DNA from: Solobacterium sp. UBA3691
GTDB taxonomy: Bacteria > Bacillota_I > Bacilli_A > Erysipelotrichales > Erysipelotrichaceae
Direction: 5' to 3'
Length of the DNA stretch: 7,231 nt
NCBI GenBank assembly: GCA_002372175.1
Contig: DFIS01000020.1
Location: forward strand, 1 to 7,231
How positions within the stretch are numbered: position 1 is the stretch's first letter; each line of letters begins with the position of its first letter. Positions 5,460 to 7,231 of the stretch are shown in pieces. The translations under genes were made by a program, and so were the position numbers. The notes under the pieces are model-generated. The model had not been told where the DNA came from. It ran no database searches and worked only from the letters and a program-made list of their open reading frames with translations.

Positions 5460-6671
5460 TTATTCCGCAGGTACTTCCTCATACTTCTGCTTTGAAAGAT
5501 AGAAGTAGATCGCCGCTGCCGTAATACAGATACCCATGCCGCAGAACAGGACCAGATTCCAGTTCCCGGTCAGGTCATACATATATGGGAATGCAGAGCC
5601 AACAAAAGCCGCAATAAATGCATTCAGCGCAGACAGACGGCTGACCTTGTCACGGTATGTACCGGCACCGTAAATATTCAAAAGAAGGATCGACAGCAGC
5701 ACACCGCCGACACTGTAACATGTACCGTAGCCGATACCTGCCGCATACAGCAGATACGGACTGCCGTTTCCTAACAGGAACAGCAGGAAGGCGGAACCGA
5801 TCACCAGGGAAAGGATGATCGCAGCCCGGTAGACACCGAGTTTGTCGATCATGACGCCGAGGATGACCTTGCCGGACAGATTGCCGATCATGGAACAGCT
5901 GGTCAGGGCGGCGCCTACGGCCAGCGAATAGCCGAGAGACTGCGCAAATGTAGGAAGCTGCTGGTTGAACTGTGCCAGTGCACTGCAGCCGCCGATGGCG
6001 ACGAGACAAAGCCAGAAGATATATCCGGGTACGGAACGTTCTGCCGCTTTGGCTGTACCTGCTGTTTCCGCTTTCTCACCAAAGGGCTGCTTACCTTCTT
6101 CCTCCGGTGTCGGAGTTAACAGGAACATCCCCGGCAGAACGATGAAGCAGAACGCGATAAGGCCGGTAATCACGGCAGACATGCGCCAGCCGAAAGAAGT
6201 AATGCAGCGGGAGAGGATCGGACTGAAAACAGCCCCTAAAACACCTGAGGAAGACAGTGTAATGCCGATCACAGTACCGTTGTTGGACGCAAACCAGTTA
6301 TTCAGAATGATCGTCAGGATGACCATCAGACAGCTCATGCCAATACCGCTGACAGCTGCTGCGATATACCACTGCCAGAGATGACCGAACATGGACATGG
6401 CACACACTGACAATGTATACATGGAACCGAGAGCACCGATCACAAGTTTATGATTTTTAGTAAAGAACCATCTGGTCGTTGTCGTGACTGTCAGTGCCGA
6501 CACGATGGAACGGATCAGATAATACAGAGAGAGATCACCTGCCCGGAATCCCAGATCATTGATGATCGCCGAAAACAGGATCCCCTGTGTATTAGCAACA
6601 ATACCCATGGCACCGCCCTGGATAAGCATTGCCGCAATTACGATCTTCCAGGGAAACTTACTCTTTTCCAT
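5460..6671 (-). CDS. MFS transporter, 12 TM, oxalate/formate or monocarboxylate antiporter-like
   Basis: Inner-membrane major facilitator, 403 residues, with about 12 hydrophobic segments in two six-helix halves. They are joined by a charged loop at about 186-213 (Glu/Lys-rich). GNLSGKVILG followed by MIDKLG (263-278) is the MFS motif-A-like turn at the start of the second half. NNWFASNNGTVIGI (124-137) in TM4-5 resembles the RWF-rrg-A-G signature of the OFA and monocarboxylate MFS groups. The substrate cannot be read from sequence; a small organic anion is the likeliest guess. ATG at 6671 follows GGAGG by 7 nt. It is the first gene of a probable operon with the downstream CoADR-rhodanese gene, which hints at a sulfur or thiol compound, though this is inference. 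Confidence 0.9.
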   Translation of the reverse strand: MEKSKFPWKIVIAAMLIQGGAMGIVANTQGILFSAIINDLGFRAGDLSLYYLIRSIVSALTVTTTTRWFFTKNHKLVIGALGSMYTLSVCAMSMFGHLWQWYIAAAVSGIGMSCLMVILTIILNNWFASNNGTVIGITLSSSGVLGAVFSPILSRCITSFGWRMSAVITGLIAFCFIVLPGMFLLTPTPEEEGKQPFGEKAETAGTAKAAERSVPGYIFWLCLVAIGGCSALAQFNQQLPTFAQSLGYSLAVGAALTSCSMIGNLSGKVILGVMIDKLGVYRAAIILSLVIGSAFLLFLLGNGSPYLLYAAGIGYGTCYSVGGVLLSILLLNIYGAGTYRDKVSRLSALNAFIAAFVGSAFPYMYDLTGNWNLVLFCGMGICITAAAIYFYLSKQKYEEVPAE

Positions 6672-6697
6672 ACCCGTACCTCCGCCTGTGCTCTTAT

Positions 6698-6703
6698 ATT
6701 ATA
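6698..6703 (-). promoter_or_regulatory. Candidate -10 of the promoter for the MFS-CoADR operon
   Basis: An exact TATAAT lies on the minus strand at 6703-6698, 26 nt before the MFS start codon. No good -35 is found at 16-18 nt; ATGACA at 6731-6726 is 22 nt away, too far for normal spacing. The promoter may be weak or need an activator. It lies in native DNA between the group II intron end and the gene. Confidence 0.5.
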
Positions 6704-6756
6704 CCGACAGCCCCCGAAAAACTTATGTCATTCTGCTGATAACATATAAACAAAAA

Positions 6757-6807
6757 ATCGAGTAGGAGGAAATAAATAGGTTTCCTCCTATTTATTTCCG
6801 ACCTCTC
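6757..6807 (-). other. Group II intron domain VI with bulged branch-point A
   Basis: On the minus strand a perfect 13-bp AT-rich stem (6799-6787 with 6780-6768, loop AGGAAA) sits on a lower helix, AGG/CCT (6804-6802 with 6766-6764) and GAG/CTC (6807-6805 with 6762-6760). One unpaired A (6763) is bulged between the two lower blocks, 7 nt from the intron end. That is where the lariat branch point of group II introns lies. Confidence 0.85.
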
Positions 6808-6809
6808 AC

Positions 6810-6841
6810 ACCACCGTACGTACCGTTCGGTATACGGCGGT
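6810..6841 (-). other. Group II intron domain V (catalytic hairpin)
   Basis: On the minus strand the lower helix ACCGCCGTA pairs with TACGGTGGT (one G-U pair). It is followed by a 4-bp upper helix TACC/GGTA with loop GAAC, and a 2-nt CG bulge on the 3' side, the hallmark of domain V. The triad position reads CGC rather than AGC, as known for IIC introns. At about 32 nt it is slightly shorter than the usual 34. Confidence 0.9.
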
Positions 6842-6848
6842 TCGAAAT

Positions 6849-7231
6849 TCAATAACTATGTACTAACTGGTAGTGGTCTGCTAACGAAAGCAGGCCTCTT
6901 CTTTTATGAACGGCAATGGTTACGGTATGAGTCATAGTACCACTTGATGCGATAGCCATGATACCTTTTCGGCTGTTCGCATTTACGTGAGCCCAGAATG
7001 CATTCATGCCAAGTTTGCGCAGTCCCCATTCCCGTCGCTGCGGTGTCTTCCACTGTTTCCAGATACACATTCGGATTCTGACTCTCAGCCAACTGTCCAT
7101 TTCCTTCATCAATGTTTTCATATCGCATATTCTGAAGTAATTGATCCAGCCTCTGATGACTGGATTTAGTTTAGCGATGCGGTAATCCATCGATACTGAC
7201 CAGCTTCGCTTACTGTATCCGTGCAGTTTCT
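6849..7231 (-). CDS. ltrA: Group II intron reverse transcriptase/maturase (LtrA-like), C-terminal fragment
   Basis: 126 codons are visible; the N-terminal reverse transcriptase domain lies beyond the right edge. The frame is open to the edge, so the ATG at 7190 is an internal methionine, not a start. The fragment is the maturase (X) domain. RSWSVS is followed by LNPVIRGWINYFRI (about 21-34 of the visible part), then WLRVRIRMCIWKQWK and LRKLG, and NSRKG near the end. The protein then ends with GLLSLADHY; there is no HNH endonuclease domain with paired cysteines, so it is an En-minus type. It would bind the intron RNA to aid splicing and would carry out retrohoming. The stop codon is only 7 nt before domain V, so the gene occupies almost all of the 3' part of domain IV. 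No frameshift or stop is seen in this part. Confidence 0.95.
   Translation of the reverse strand, partial: KLHGYSKRSWSVSMDYRIAKLNPVIRGWINYFRICDMKTLMKEMDSWLRVRIRMCIWKQWKTPQRREWGLRKLGMNAFWAHVNANSRKGIMAIASSGTMTHTVTIAVHKRRGLLSLADHYQLVHSY

Larger units (their letters stand above)
6757..7231 (-). mobile_element. Group II intron, 3' part (continues past the right edge)
   Basis: The order on the minus strand is reverse transcriptase/maturase end, domain V, domain VI, then 3' exon. The intron end is placed at 6757 because the sequence after domain VI reads CTCGAT, giving the AY end expected of group II introns; one base of uncertainty remains as T follows. The domain V triad reads CGC, as in IIC introns, and the protein lacks an endonuclease domain, which also fits class C. 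The 3' exon begins TTTTTG, like the T-tract of a terminator, the typical class C insertion site. The 5' part, including domain I and the target hairpin, is outside the window. Confidence 0.92.

Noticed and set aside
6768..6799. The AT-rich inverted repeat as an ordinary terminator or insertion-sequence end
   Set aside because: Its position right after domain V, the bulged A, and the CTCGAT end fit group II intron domain VI better.
7188..7190. ATG as the start of a short standalone protein of 113 residues
   Set aside because: The frame stays open to the window edge with RSWSVS, which belongs to the maturase domain just upstream of the ATG; it is an internal methionine.

Overview
The window looks like chromosomal DNA from a mid-GC Bacillota (Firmicutes), perhaps a gut or oral Erysipelotrichia or Clostridia member. 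The evidence is a T-box leader on trpS, a yybP-ykoY type riboswitch, AGGAGG ribosome binding sites, a hexameric glutamate dehydrogenase very like the Clostridium symbiosum enzyme, and a group II intron of the kind common in Clostridia. The genus cannot be named from sequence alone. All supported genes read with the standard code.

Layout, left to right. At 1-784 (minus) lies the N-terminal part of a CaCA-family cation antiporter; its C-terminus is beyond the left edge. Bases 785-1283 hold no protein gene but are densely functional: two divergent promoters lie back to back and each drives a riboswitch leader. The minus-strand leader (about 808-950) is a yybP-ykoY (Mn2+-sensing) riboswitch in front of the antiporter. 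The plus-strand leader (about 1049-1262) is a tRNA-Trp T-box, with specifier UGG, in front of trpS (1284-2288). gdhA (2290-3636) follows trpS after one base, so it is probably in the same T-box-controlled transcript. A hairpin terminator at 3669-3700 separates this from a convergent minus-strand pair: an MFS transporter (5460-6671) followed by an FAD-dependent CoA-disulfide-reductase-like protein fused to a C-terminal rhodanese domain (3732-5420). From 6757 to the right edge is the 3' end of a group II intron on the minus strand: the end of its reverse transcriptase/maturase, then domains V and VI.

How it fits together. The left part is a pair of RNA-regulated units: metal-ion export or homeostasis on one side, and tRNA-Trp charging plus ammonia/glutamate metabolism on the other. 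The right part is a two-gene transport and sulfur/persulfide redox operon, with its promoter in the short stretch between the intron end and the MFS start. No wholly new system is evident. The most interesting points are a Mn2+ riboswitch controlling a protein that homology would call a Ca2+/Na+ antiporter, gdhA apparently placed under tryptophan T-box control, a CoADR-like enzyme lacking one of the family's active-site tyrosines, and an intron that appears to sit at the T-tract of a terminator.
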